NCBI GenBank assembly: GCA_020630775.1 | Contig: JAHDIN010000003.1 | Coordinates: 62,001 to 126,000, forward strand | DNA: 64,000 nt | Reading direction: 5' to 3' | Origin: Saprospiraceae bacterium | Lineage (GTDB): Bacteria > Bacteroidota > Bacteroidia > Chitinophagales > Saprospiraceae | Shown here: one piece after another, positions 49,146 to 58,600 of the stretch | How the letters are laid out: the number at the start of each line of letters is the position of its first letter | How positions within the stretch are numbered: position 1 is the stretch's first letter | Made by a program: the position numbers and the translations under genes | The notes under the pieces: generated by a model | Told to the model about the DNA's origin: nothing | Database searches by the model: none | Seen by the model: the letters and a program-made list of their open reading frames with translations, nothing else

Positions 49146-51524
49146 ATGCTTTTATATCCACAGGATTTATATCAGAAGTTAGAATTTGACAAGATTCAAG
49201 AGCAGTTGGCCACTTATTGTATGGGGGCTCCAGCGAAACGTATCTTGCAAAAAGTGCGGTTATTTACGCATAAAGATAAAGTTGAGATGCTTTTAGATGA
49301 GATTGTTGAAATGAAGCTCTGTAAGGATCTTCAAAAAGACTTTCCGTTAGCACACTACGAATCTGTCCTAGACCAGTTAGGCTTACTTAAAAAGGTTGAC
49401 TATGTTCTAGATGTTGAAGATTATTTAAAAATCTTTAGCCACCAATTAATCTTTTCAGAACTTAATGACTTCTTTAAGGAAAAGGAACACCAAGAAAAAT
49501 TTCCTTTACTCTATAAAATTCAAACGCAACTTGAATATAGGCCTGAATTACTCCAGTCATTTTTTAGAATATTTTCGGAAGACGGGAAAATTAAACCTAC
49601 TGCTTCTCCTGAGTTAAAGAAAATATTTGATGCGATAAGTTCTAAGGAAAGAGAATTAGAACGGGTTTTTAAAACGATAGCAGCCAAGTATAAAAAGCAG
49701 GGATTCCTTAGCGATAATGTTGAAAGTTTCAAAAATAGTCGTCGTGTTTTGAGTGTGAATGCTGAAAGCAAGCGAAAAGTACAAGGTATCCTTCATGATG
49801 AATCTTCGACTGGAAAAACAGTTTTTATAGAACCCGCTGAGGTTACCGAACTAAATAATGATTTATTTGAATTAGAAGCCAAGAAGCGAAACGAAGTTTA
49901 TAAAGTATTAAAATCTCTAAGTGCATTATTGCGGCCTTATATCGATGACTTATTATTGACTCAAAGAATTATTGTAAGGTTTGATATCATACAAGCCAAA
50001 GCACTTTTTGCAAATGCTTATAATGGTCAAAAGCCAAAATTTACGGATCAAAAGCATTTTGAAGTTAAAGAGATTTATCATCCCTATTTAAAAATCATCA
50101 ACGAAAGTCAGCAGAAGAAAACAATACCTTATGATTTAGCTTTAGATCAGGATCAACGACTTTTAGTGATTAGCGGACCTAATGCGGGTGGCAAGACAGT
50201 AGCCTTGAAAGCTTTGGGTTTATGCCAATTGATGTTGCAAGCAGGCATGCTGATTCCAGTTCAAAGCAATTCTGAAATGCGCCTTTTTAATAAGATTATG
50301 ATTGACATCGGTGATCAACAATCTATTGAGGGCGATTTGAGTACATACAGCTCTCGGTTGATGAATATGAAATTCTTTGTAGAGAAAGCCGACAAGAATA
50401 CTTTGGTATTGATAGATGAGTTTGGAAGTGGATCAGATCCCAAAGTAGGCGGTGCTATTGCAGAGGGCGTATTACATCAATTGATAAGACGCAAATGCAT
50501 GGGCATTATTACAACGCATTACTCCAATATTAAAAACTATGCTTATAAAGCGAAGAGTATCCTTAATGGTGCCATGTTATTTGATAAGGACGAGTTAAAG
50601 CCTACATATAAATTAAAATTGGGACAACCTGGAAGTTCTTTTGCTTTTGAAATTGCAAATAAAATAGGCATGCCTAAAGAAATTTTGAGCTATGCTAGAA
50701 AAAAGGCAGGTAAGAACAGTAAAACTATTGATCAACTATTAATCGACCTTCAGCATGAAAAGAAAGTTTTGGAAGATAAGCTATTGGAAAACTTTGATGA
50801 ATCGCATCGTCTAAATAGGTTGATTAAAAACTACGAGCAGATGAAGGATGATTTAGTGATAAAGAAAAAGCGTTTAAAGCTTGAGGCTAAAGAAAAGTCA
50901 TATCTAAATTTATCCGATTATGAAAAAGAACTTCAAAAAATTATAAAGGACCTTAAAAAGGAAAAAGATTTAGAAAGAGCAACAGCTAAGTTAAACGAGA
51001 TTAAAAGTAAACGTCAGGAAGAAAGGTCCACGATTAAAGAGATTTCTAATCAAGTTTTTGCAAAGGAAATAGAGCAAGTAAAAGACATAAAAGTTGGTCA
51101 ATTTGTAAAGTTAAGAGCTGGAGGAGATTCTGGTAAAGTAGTTTCCTTTGATGATAAAAAAGTAAAATTGCAAATTGGAATCATGTCTTTTGAGGTACCT
51201 AGAAATGAAATTATTCTAGCCGACCAACCAATAGAAACGAAATCTAGATCCATTCTAACTGATACTGCGACCAATCCTCAAACCTTCGAGTCTAAGTTAG
51301 ATATAAGGGGCTACAGTAAAATGGAAGCCATGGATTCAATACAGGAGTTTTTCGATAATGCCTTATTAGGTAGCGATAACCAATTGAAAATTCTACATGG
51401 GAAGGGTACAGGTGTTTTAAAGAAAGTTGTTTGGAAGAAAGCTAAGGAGTATAAAGATTTTGTGAAGATTTGGCATCCCGAAGAAGAGTTCGGAGGACAT
51501 GGCGTCACTTTGATTTCGCTTTGA
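49146..51524 (+). CDS. mutS2: Endonuclease MutS2
   Basis: ISGPNAGGKTVALKALGL Walker A; LVLIDEFGSGSDP; C-terminal Smr domain LDIRGYSKMEAMDSIQEFFDNALL...ILHGKGTGVLK. Confidence 0.95.
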   Translation: MLLYPQDLYQKLEFDKIQEQLATYCMGAPAKRILQKVRLFTHKDKVEMLLDEIVEMKLCKDLQKDFPLAHYESVLDQLGLLKKVDYVLDVEDYLKIFSHQLIFSELNDFFKEKEHQEKFPLLYKIQTQLEYRPELLQSFFRIFSEDGKIKPTASPELKKIFDAISSKERELERVFKTIAAKYKKQGFLSDNVESFKNSRRVLSVNAESKRKVQGILHDESSTGKTVFIEPAEVTELNNDLFELEAKKRNEVYKVLKSLSALLRPYIDDLLLTQRIIVRFDIIQAKALFANAYNGQKPKFTDQKHFEVKEIYHPYLKIINESQQKKTIPYDLALDQDQRLLVISGPNAGGKTVALKALGLCQLMLQAGMLIPVQSNSEMRLFNKIMIDIGDQQSIEGDLSTYSSRLMNMKFFVEKADKNTLVLIDEFGSGSDPKVGGAIAEGVLHQLIRRKCMGIITTHYSNIKNYAYKAKSILNGAMLFDKDELKPTYKLKLGQPGSSFAFEIANKIGMPKEILSYARKKAGKNSKTIDQLLIDLQHEKKVLEDKLLENFDESHRLNRLIKNYEQMKDDLVIKKKRLKLEAKEKSYLNLSDYEKELQKIIKDLKKEKDLERATAKLNEIKSKRQEERSTIKEISNQVFAKEIEQVKDIKVGQFVKLRAGGDSGKVVSFDDKKVKLQIGIMSFEVPRNEIILADQPIETKSRSILTDTATNPQTFESKLDIRGYSKMEAMDSIQEFFDNALLGSDNQLKILHGKGTGVLKKVVWKKAKEYKDFVKIWHPEEEFGGHGVTLISL

Positions 51525-51587
51525 TAGAAGGGGTAAAAGGTTTGATTAAAAGCTTTAAAGCGTTATAATTACTTTAAAATAAGTTCC

Positions 51588-51983
51588 ATGAAACTAGGCT
51601 ATACCATCGTATACGTTGAAGACGTTCAGAAAACATTAGACTTTTACGAAAAGGCTTTCGGATTTGAGCAAGCCTTTATCAGCGATGAAAAAGATTATGG
51701 TGAATTAAAGACAGGTGAAACGACCATTTCTTTTGCTTCAATTAAAATGGCTACTGACAATATTGGTGTAGGTATCACTAATGTCAAATCTTTAGATAAG
51801 CCAGCTGGTATGGAAATGGCGATGTTAACTGAAAATATTGACGAAGATTTTCAAAGAGCATTGGATGCTGGAGCAGTATTGCTTGAGCCAGTGAAACAAA
51901 AACCCTGGGGTCAACGTGTAGGTTATCTCAAAGATTTAAATGGTGTCTTAATTGAGATTTGTACGCCAGTTAATCAGGATTAA
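51588..51983 (+). CDS. VOC family protein (glyoxalase/bleomycin-resistance fold)
   Basis: GYTIVYVEDVQKTLDFYEKAFGFE; WGQRVGYLKDLNGVLIEICTP. Confidence 0.92.
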   Translation: MKLGYTIVYVEDVQKTLDFYEKAFGFEQAFISDEKDYGELKTGETTISFASIKMATDNIGVGITNVKSLDKPAGMEMAMLTENIDEDFQRALDAGAVLLEPVKQKPWGQRVGYLKDLNGVLIEICTPVNQD

Positions 51984-51990
51984 ACTTGTT

Positions 51991-52404
51991 ATGCCTAAAA
52001 AACCACTTGTCAATCAGCCGACCGAGAAAAGTGTAACGGACTTTATCGAAGCCGTTAAAAACAAAACTAGAAAATCAGATGCTAAAATCCTGTTGCAGCT
52101 TTTTAAAGAAGTTACGGGAAAGAAGCCAGTCATGTGGGGTAAAAGTATAATTGCTTACGGCAGGTACAATTACCAAAGGAAAAATGGCGAAACACATGAA
52201 TGGTTTAATGCAGGATTTTCTCCAGGATCTAAGCATATGAGTATTTATCTCATGTATGATATCAATGAAGAGCAAGATCTGTTAAATAAACTAGGACCGC
52301 ATTCTACTGGTAGGGGTTGTCTATATATCAAAAAAATTGAGGACATCAATACTGACATCCTCAAACAATTAATTTCTAAGAGTGATAGGTGGGAGACTAC
52401 ATAA
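51991..52404 (+). CDS. DUF1801 domain protein
   Basis: [35 protein letters not shown]...ISIYLMYD-like core, [22 protein letters not shown] 51991 preferred over 51952. Confidence 0.88.
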   Translation: MPKKPLVNQPTEKSVTDFIEAVKNKTRKSDAKILLQLFKEVTGKKPVMWGKSIIAYGRYNYQRKNGETHEWFNAGFSPGSKHMSIYLMYDINEEQDLLNKLGPHSTGRGCLYIKKIEDINTDILKQLISKSDRWETT

Positions 52405-52816
52405 ACATCTCTGTACCACTAAAATGGAAATTTGCTTCTCTTAAAGCATTTTCATCGCTATCTGCACCATGAACAGCATTTTCACCAATGCTTGTTGCAT
52501 ATAATGCTCTGATTGTACCTTCAGCTGCCTCTGCAGGATTTGTAGCACCTATTAAAGTTCTAAAATCTTCAACAGCATTATCTTTTTGTAAAACGGCTGC
52601 GACAATAGGTCCTGAAGACATAAAATCGACTAATTCGCCATAAAAAGGTCTTTCTTTGTGTACCTCATAAAATTCTCCAGCCTTTTCTTTGCTCAATCTT
52701 GTGTATTTCATAGCCACAATTTTAAAGCCGCCTTCGTTCATTTTATTAAGGATTGCACCAATATGCCCGTTTCTTACTGCATCTGGCTTAATCATCGTAA
52801 ACGTTATATTGCTCAT
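52397..52816 (-). CDS. ndk: Nucleoside-diphosphate kinase
   Basis: [64 protein letters not shown] track extension to 52942 is spurious. Confidence 0.96.
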   Translation of the reverse strand: MSNITFTMIKPDAVRNGHIGAILNKMNEGGFKIVAMKYTRLSKEKAGEFYEVHKERPFYGELVDFMSSGPIVAAVLQKDNAVEDFRTLIGATNPAEAAEGTIRALYATSIGENAVHGADSDENALREANFHFSGTEMFM

Positions 52817-52966
52817 CTTATATAGTTTGTATGTTACTTTAAATAAAGGCTGCAAATGTATAAAATTGATAGTCAATATGTTCAATAATAGCGTTAAGAA
52901 ACAATTAGATTTGCAGTCTATTATATTACTTGACCTATTCATAAAAATTGTTCACCTTTGGCGCCA

Positions 52967-53968
52967 GTGTTTTTGTCAGAAAGAGATATTAAGGATATTA
53001 AAGAACTTATTGCATTTCCAAAGAATATTGCAATAATCACGCATAGAAACCCAGATGGAGATGCCTTAGGGTCAAGTCTAGGACTTAAAGGTTATCTGCA
53101 ACATTACAATCATAATGTGTCGGTAATCTTACCTAGTGAGTATCCCAATAATTTTCATTTTTTACATGGAGTAGAAGATTGTATTGTATATGACCTTACT
53201 CAAGAGAAAGCCGTTGATTGTCTAAAGAATGCTGATATCATCTTTTGTTTAGATTTTAATGGTCTTGACAGAGTAGATAAATTAGGCATCGTTATCGATG
53301 AATCAAATGCTAAGAAAATTCTAATCGATCACCATTTAGACCCTGAACCATTTCCCGATTATGTGATGTCAGATATTAAAGCCAGCTCTACTTGCGAATT
53401 GGTGCATAGGTTTATAAATGAGTTAGGAGATCTAGATAAAATTAATGCCCATATTGGACAAGCATTATTTACAGGTATCATAACAGATACAGGTTCTTTT
53501 AAGTACAGCACTAATGCTTCTACTTATAATGTAGCTTCTGATCTTAAAGAAAGAGGGGTTGATGATTATACTTTGCAAGATCAGATTTTTAATACCTTGA
53601 CAGAAAAACAATTACGATTATTAGGTCATGCGGTTACCAATCGATTGGAAGTAATACCTGAATATAAAGCTGGTATCATCGCTTTAACAAAACAAGACTA
53701 TTTCGATTTTGATATTCAAAGAGGAGATACTGAAGGTATCGTCAATTATATTTTAATGCTAGATGGTATCAAAGTGGGTGCATTTATCAGAGAACAACCA
53801 ACAATTGTAAAAATGTCTTTCCGTTCTAAAGGTGATATATCAGTGCAAGCACTTGCGAGAGATCACTTTAATGGTGGGGGACATAAGAATGCAAGCGGTG
53901 GTGCAGCTTATGCTAAATTGGAAGATGTTGTCAGTAGATTTAAAAAAGTGTTACCAAAGTATTTGTAA
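52967..53968 (+). CDS. DHH/DHHA1 phosphoesterase (NrnA-like oligoribonuclease/PAP phosphatase)
   Basis: THRNPDGDALGSSLGL, FCLDFNGLDRV, LIDHHLDPEPF, NGGGHKNASGG; GTG 52967 suggested, ORF track uses TTG 52958. Confidence 0.92.
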   Translation: MFLSERDIKDIKELIAFPKNIAIITHRNPDGDALGSSLGLKGYLQHYNHNVSVILPSEYPNNFHFLHGVEDCIVYDLTQEKAVDCLKNADIIFCLDFNGLDRVDKLGIVIDESNAKKILIDHHLDPEPFPDYVMSDIKASSTCELVHRFINELGDLDKINAHIGQALFTGIITDTGSFKYSTNASTYNVASDLKERGVDDYTLQDQIFNTLTEKQLRLLGHAVTNRLEVIPEYKAGIIALTKQDYFDFDIQRGDTEGIVNYILMLDGIKVGAFIREQPTIVKMSFRSKGDISVQALARDHFNGGGHKNASGGAAYAKLEDVVSRFKKVLPKYL

Positions 53969-54085
53969 GTAAATTGAAGTTGAAGTTGAGGCGGAAGCTG
54001 AAACTTCAATCTCCGACCGAAGTGTAACGAAGCGTCGGCATGTTAAATCTAAGACTAACTTTAAAATATTTATTTGTACTAATAC

Positions 54086-54123
54086 GAAACCGAGAAACCG
54101 AGAAACCGAGAAACCGTGAAACC
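54086..54123. repeat. 8-bp tandem repeat (GAAACCGA), about 4.75 copies
   Basis: gaaaccga gaaaccga gaaaccga gaaaccgt gaaacc read directly, ending 8 nt before the ATG at 54132. Confidence 0.95.
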
Positions 54124-54131
54124 TCCTAATT

Positions 54132-54986
54132 ATGTGGAAATACATTGTAATAATATCCCTTAGTCTTATCGCCTGTAAAGACGATTCAGCTTTTCCAGAA
54201 AAAGTTAATGGTTACAGATACATAAAATATACTGACACAGGAAATCCTTATCCTGAACCTGGGCAAGTAGTCGTGCTAGATTTAGAACTCATTAATGATA
54301 AAGGTGAAATATTAGATGATTCTAAAAATTCTAGACAAACACCTTCAGTTTTTATTCCAGAGAAAATGACGCCTGAGCTAAAATACAATCCTATACTTTG
54401 TTTGATCAGTAATATGGGGCAAGGCGATAGTGCGATGATTCACGTTCCTATTGATTCTTTGAAAACAGCTCCGGAGCATTTTAGAACAAGCGCTTATATA
54501 GACTATAGAATCAAGGTACATATGGTCGTTGAGGCAGATGAATACAAGCGAAATCTAGAGGATAGAAATCAAGCCATGGATGATAGGGGCTATGCATTAG
54601 CTGAGCCACTTTTCAATGCATATAAAGAGGGCGCACTTGATGTAGAACCTAAAAGCACGCCTTCGGGAGCTTTGGTTTATGTAACAACAGATACTGGTAA
54701 TCAAAAACCGCAAAGTGGAGATGCTGTTGAAGTAGACTATTATGGCTTTTTTAAGGATGGAAAATCTTTCGATAATTCATTCAAAGCAGGAAGACCATTT
54801 AAGTTTGTAATAAATCAAAGTGCAGTGATTAGGGGTTGGCATGAAGCCCTTCCTTTAATACCTAGAGGTGGAACGGCTATTGTAGAAATTCCTTACGAAT
54901 TAGCCTATGGTGCGGACGGCAGTCCGCCAGTAATTCCACCATATTCAGATCTTATTTTTTATATTAAATTACGAACGATTAATTAG
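54132..54986 (+). CDS. FKBP-type peptidyl-prolyl isomerase lipoprotein
   Basis: Lipobox SLSLIACKDD; VEVDYYGFFKDGKSFDNSFKAGRPFKF...VEIPYELAYGADGSPPVIPPYSDLIFYIKL. Confidence 0.88.
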   Translation: MWKYIVIISLSLIACKDDSAFPEKVNGYRYIKYTDTGNPYPEPGQVVVLDLELINDKGEILDDSKNSRQTPSVFIPEKMTPELKYNPILCLISNMGQGDSAMIHVPIDSLKTAPEHFRTSAYIDYRIKVHMVVEADEYKRNLEDRNQAMDDRGYALAEPLFNAYKEGALDVEPKSTPSGALVYVTTDTGNQKPQSGDAVEVDYYGFFKDGKSFDNSFKAGRPFKFVINQSAVIRGWHEALPLIPRGGTAIVEIPYELAYGADGSPPVIPPYSDLIFYIKLRTIN

Positions 54987-55007
54987 TTCGAAGTAAACCA
55001 AGGACAC

Positions 55008-56088
55008 ATGACTAAAGAGCAATTCAAAGAATTGACACGTCGTGCGGCGTCGTTAAGGAGCTATCTTTGACGTCGATAAACGACTTAATGAAATAGAAGA
55101 TAGAGAACAACAATCCGCAGATCCAAATTTCTGGAACGACCCTAAACGTGCAGAAGCCATAATGCGAGAGCTAAAAGGCCATAAGCTTTGGGTAGAAAAA
55201 TTTAAAGTTGTCGAAGATGCATTAGGCGAACTAGAAGTACTTGCTGAATTTCAAGATTTAGGAGAGACGACGGAGGAAGAAGTTAATGCACAATATCAGC
55301 AATCGTTAGATATTATAGAAGATGTCGAATTCCGATCTACTTTAGATCAAGAGGAAGACGAATTGTCTTGCCTGCTCGAAATCAACGCTGGAGCTGGAGG
55401 TACAGAAGCCTGTGATTGGGCAGAAATGCTTTACCGAATGTATGTCATGTACGGGGAGAAGACAGGATATAAAGTGAAAGAGTTAAATCGCGTTCACGGC
55501 GATGTCGCTGGCGTAAAATCTGTAGAGCTTGAATTGAAAGGCGATTACGCTTACGGTATGCTGAAAGGAGAAAATGGAGTGCATCGTTTGGTTCGTGTCA
55601 GTCCCTACAATGCTCAAGGTAAAAGAATGACGTCATTTGCTTCCGTTTTTGTGCATCCCGTTGTGGACTCAAGAATCGAGATTAATATTAACCCTGCCGA
55701 TTTAGATTGGGATACATTCAGAGCTTCTGGCGCCGGTGGTCAGCACGTCAATAAAACAGAGTCCGCTGTCCGTGTTCGCCACTTACCATCAGGTGTAGTC
55801 GTCGAATGTCAAGCCGAACGATCGCAGCATATGAACCGAGAAAAAGCTATAGAAATGCTTAAATCTCGTTTGTACGAAAGAGAGCTCGAAAAGAAACGTG
55901 CTGCCAAAAGTGAAACCGAAGCTGGTAAAATGAAAAACGAATGGGGTAGTCAAATCAGATCTTATGTACTTGATGATCGCCGTGTCAAAGACCACCGAAC
56001 CATGTATGAAAATCGTAATACAGATGCGGTGCTTAATGGAGATCTTGATGGTTTTTTGAAAGCCTTTTTAATGTGGGAAGGGAAGTAG
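55008..56088 (+). CDS. prfB: Peptide chain release factor 2, programmed +1 frameshift at 55065-55071
   Basis: ATG 55008 MTKEQFKELTRRAASLRSYL then CTT TGA C; +1 frame continues DVDKRLNEIEDREQQSADPNFWNDPKRAEAIMREL; downstream GAGGQHVNKTESAVRVRHLPSG. Confidence 0.95.
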
Positions 56089-56113
56089 CTAAGATGAAGT
56101 TGAAGCTTAAGTT

Positions 56114-56133
56114 GAAGCTGAAATTTTAGCTTC
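56114..56133. terminator. Palindrome at the convergent prfB / TonB-receptor junction, terminator-like
   Basis: GAAGCTGAAATTTTAGCTTC, near-perfect 20-bp palindrome overlapping the receptor stop codon. Confidence 0.45.
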
Positions 56134-58600
56134 TAAAACTTACCGTTATATAAAAATTACGGCCTTCCGATGGTATAATGCCAGGGCCAGGATATCCTGT
56201 AGCACGTCTTGTAAAGTAGCTGTGATCAAACAAGTTGTTTATTCCGGTTTTAATGCCGATCTTTTTGAAGTTATAACCCAATGTCCAGTCAGCAATTTGA
56301 TAAGCTGGAATCTCACCAATGATCCCACTTCGGGCACTAAAGTCAGGAGCAGCTCTCGAGTTTTGGACATCTGTATATTGTTCTGATAAATAAGTAAATT
56401 GAAGTTGGGTGTTGAAATTTTTAAAGCGAAAACCAATGCCAGATTTGATGTTTACAGACGGAATAAATTCTACTTTTTTACCTACGACATTGTTTTCCTC
56501 AGATTTTAGGTACTCGGAATAAGTGAAAGCAGCATTGACGAAAATATTCAAATCGAATGTTCTTTCATCTCCCTGGAGTGCCCGTCCTAAGTTTAAATTT
56601 ATGAGTGATTCCGTGCCTGTGATCATTGCTTGTCCAATATTCTTACGCACGCGATTAGCGCGGTTGTCTAAGATGATACCTATTCTGTCATTGTATAATA
56701 GGCCATATAATGTGGTATTGTATGAAAATACTTTTCCAAGTCGACCTCTAACTGTAAAATCTGCAGTCCAACCATTTTCATCATTGATGTCAGGGTCTAC
56801 AATAAAGGTAGGGTTGACCACTCGGATGTCACTAAAGGTTACAGATCTATAGTTTTGAGAAATGTTGAAAATATATTGTAATGCATCACTAGTGCTGTAG
56901 TTTATCCCTATTCCCGCTAAGGCAAATGTTCGGGTGAGTTGACGGTTGTCACTCAATTCTTGATTGTTGATAGGATTGCCAGCATTATCGAATACGACTC
57001 GATTGTAATTGCCTTTGGATTCTGTTTTTATATGTTCTATACGGATCCCTGGCGTAACAGATAATTTTTCATTTATATAGAAAATGTTTTCTGAGAATAA
57101 TGCAAGATTGAAATTGGGGAATTCAAAATTTGATTGATTGGGGTAGTCGCTGAAAGTATCACTTAGTAAATTGAAGTTGGCATCATTCGATAAAGAACCA
57201 GGACCTTGTAATGCGGTATTACTTGAGCGGAAGATTTTACTTCCTATTAGAAATACAGAACGCTTATCTTTTATTTGATAGCGATTGAGATAGCGGATTT
57301 CTGCGCCTATGTTTTTAAAATTACCAATGATTAGATCTCTTGGTGTGATGTATTGGCCATTTGTTGTTTGCTCGTCTAGTGCTGTGATAGGATTTTCGTT
57401 AAGTGCAATAGGATTGCCTCTAAAGCCCAACGATTTCCTTGAGGCACTTAAGCCGAATATATTAATGTTAAACGCCGATGTGTTATTAAGTGCATGGTCG
57501 ATTTTGACGTTGAATAAATTCCAGTTGACATCAAACCAGTTTCGGTCTCTTGTACTCTGCCTTGGATTTTCTTTGAACTGTTGGTCCGTTAATCCTCCTG
57601 CTTGCTTAGCTAAGTAATTGAAATTTGTCCATTCGAATGTAGCCTTGGTTTTATCTGAGAATTGATAAGCGACAGAAGTGTAAAGGTTGTTTAGTTCGTA
57701 CTCTGAATTGGCTCTAAAGCCATCACCTTTTCTGAAGTTATAGTAAATGTTTGCCGTTAGTTTTCCTTTATTTATGCCAAAAGAATTAAAGGAATTTAAA
57801 GTGTTGAAGCTCCCATATGTTTGGTTTGAGATAATCTCTGTCTTTTTAAAAGACGGTATTTTTCTTAATCTAAAATCTATTAAGCCCCCAAATTGAGTAC
57901 CGTATTGTAAGGAGCTTGCTCCTCTTAAAATTCTTATTTCTTCAATCGCCTCAGATGGGGGAGTGTAATAATTTTCTGGATAACCTAAGACATCCGCGCT
58001 TATGTCATAACCATTTTGTCTGGTGTTAAAATTTGAAGTACGATTGGGATCAAGACCTCGACCACCAATATTAAGTTGTAGACCACCGTCATTGCCTTCA
58101 TAGATGTTAAGTCCAGAAACTTGAGCATATACTTGCCTGCCATTATTGAGGGCTAGATTGCCTTTGACTTTATCCATAACAATAACTTCAGACTTTTTAC
58201 CTGCGAATATGGAAGTGCCTTCAACATCATTGAGAGGTTTAATAGCAAATAATTCTTCTCGATGTGCTGCGATTTCTATGGTGCCCATTTCTAAGTTTAA
58301 GGGCTCTAACGCAATGGTAATAAAAGAGTCTCTTATGGCATTTATTTCTACGAATAAGGTTTTGAAGTTTTCATTAAAGAAGGTGAAATGTTGTCTCCCA
58401 GATTCAATTTTTTCGAATTTGAAGTATCCCTCAACATTGGAGCTGCTCAAGGTTGATTTTTGATGATTAAAAATTTCTACTCCCGGTAATGCATGACCTG
58501 TTTCACTTGATTGTATAATGCCTTCAATTTTTACTTGACTAAAAATTGAATGGATCAAGAATAAAGCTAGAACTGTTAATATGAATCGAAAGCTATTCAT
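56126..58600 (-). CDS. TonB-dependent receptor, FecA-like, with carboxypeptidase-D-like N-terminal domain
   Basis: KIEGIIQSSETGHALPGVEIFNH; LQLNIGGRGLDPNRTSNFNTRQNGYDISADVLGYPENYYTPPSEAIEEIRILRGASSLQYGTQFGGLIDF; C-terminal beta-strand FYITVSFRS. Confidence 0.93.
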   Translation of the reverse strand: MNSFRFILTVLALFLIHSIFSQVKIEGIIQSSETGHALPGVEIFNHQKSTLSSSNVEGYFKFEKIESGRQHFTFFNENFKTLFVEINAIRDSFITIALEPLNLEMGTIEIAAHREELFAIKPLNDVEGTSIFAGKKSEVIVMDKVKGNLALNNGRQVYAQVSGLNIYEGNDGGLQLNIGGRGLDPNRTSNFNTRQNGYDISADVLGYPENYYTPPSEAIEEIRILRGASSLQYGTQFGGLIDFRLRKIPSFKKTEIISNQTYGSFNTLNSFNSFGINKGKLTANIYYNFRKGDGFRANSEYELNNLYTSVAYQFSDKTKATFEWTNFNYLAKQAGGLTDQQFKENPRQSTRDRNWFDVNWNLFNVKIDHALNNTSAFNINIFGLSASRKSLGFRGNPIALNENPITALDEQTTNGQYITPRDLIIGNFKNIGAEIRYLNRYQIKDKRSVFLIGSKIFRSSNTALQGPGSLSNDANFNLLSDTFSDYPNQSNFEFPNFNLALFSENIFYINEKLSVTPGIRIEHIKTESKGNYNRVVFDNAGNPINNQELSDNRQLTRTFALAGIGINYSTSDALQYIFNISQNYRSVTFSDIRVVNPTFIVDPDINDENGWTADFTVRGRLGKVFSYNTTLYGLLYNDRIGIILDNRANRVRKNIGQAMITGTESLINLNLGRALQGDERTFDLNIFVNAAFTYSEYLKSEENNVVGKKVEFIPSVNIKSGIGFRFKNFNTQLQFTYLSEQYTDVQNSRAAPDFSARSGIIGEIPAYQIADWTLGYNFKKIGIKTGINNLFDHSYFTRRATGYPGPGIIPSEGRNFYITVSFRS

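Noticed and set aside
52817-52942. N-terminal extension of Ndk in the ORF track
   Set aside because: [14 protein letters not shown] is the normal Ndk start; the extension is hydrophobic translated spacer.
52689-53036. 115-aa plus-strand ORF over ndk start and nrnA start
   Set aside because: Conflicts with two confident genes and has no motif.
54086-54123. CRISPR-like repeat array
   Set aside because: Unit is only 8 bp, contiguous with no spacers, and no cas genes are present; treated as a simple tandem repeat.
55021-55070. Inactivated prfB (in-frame TGA)
   Set aside because: The CTT TGA C context with upstream AGGAGC is the programmed frameshift site, not a lesion.
57309-57617. 102-aa plus-strand ORF within the TonB receptor
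   Set aside because: Antisense to a confidently assigned gene.
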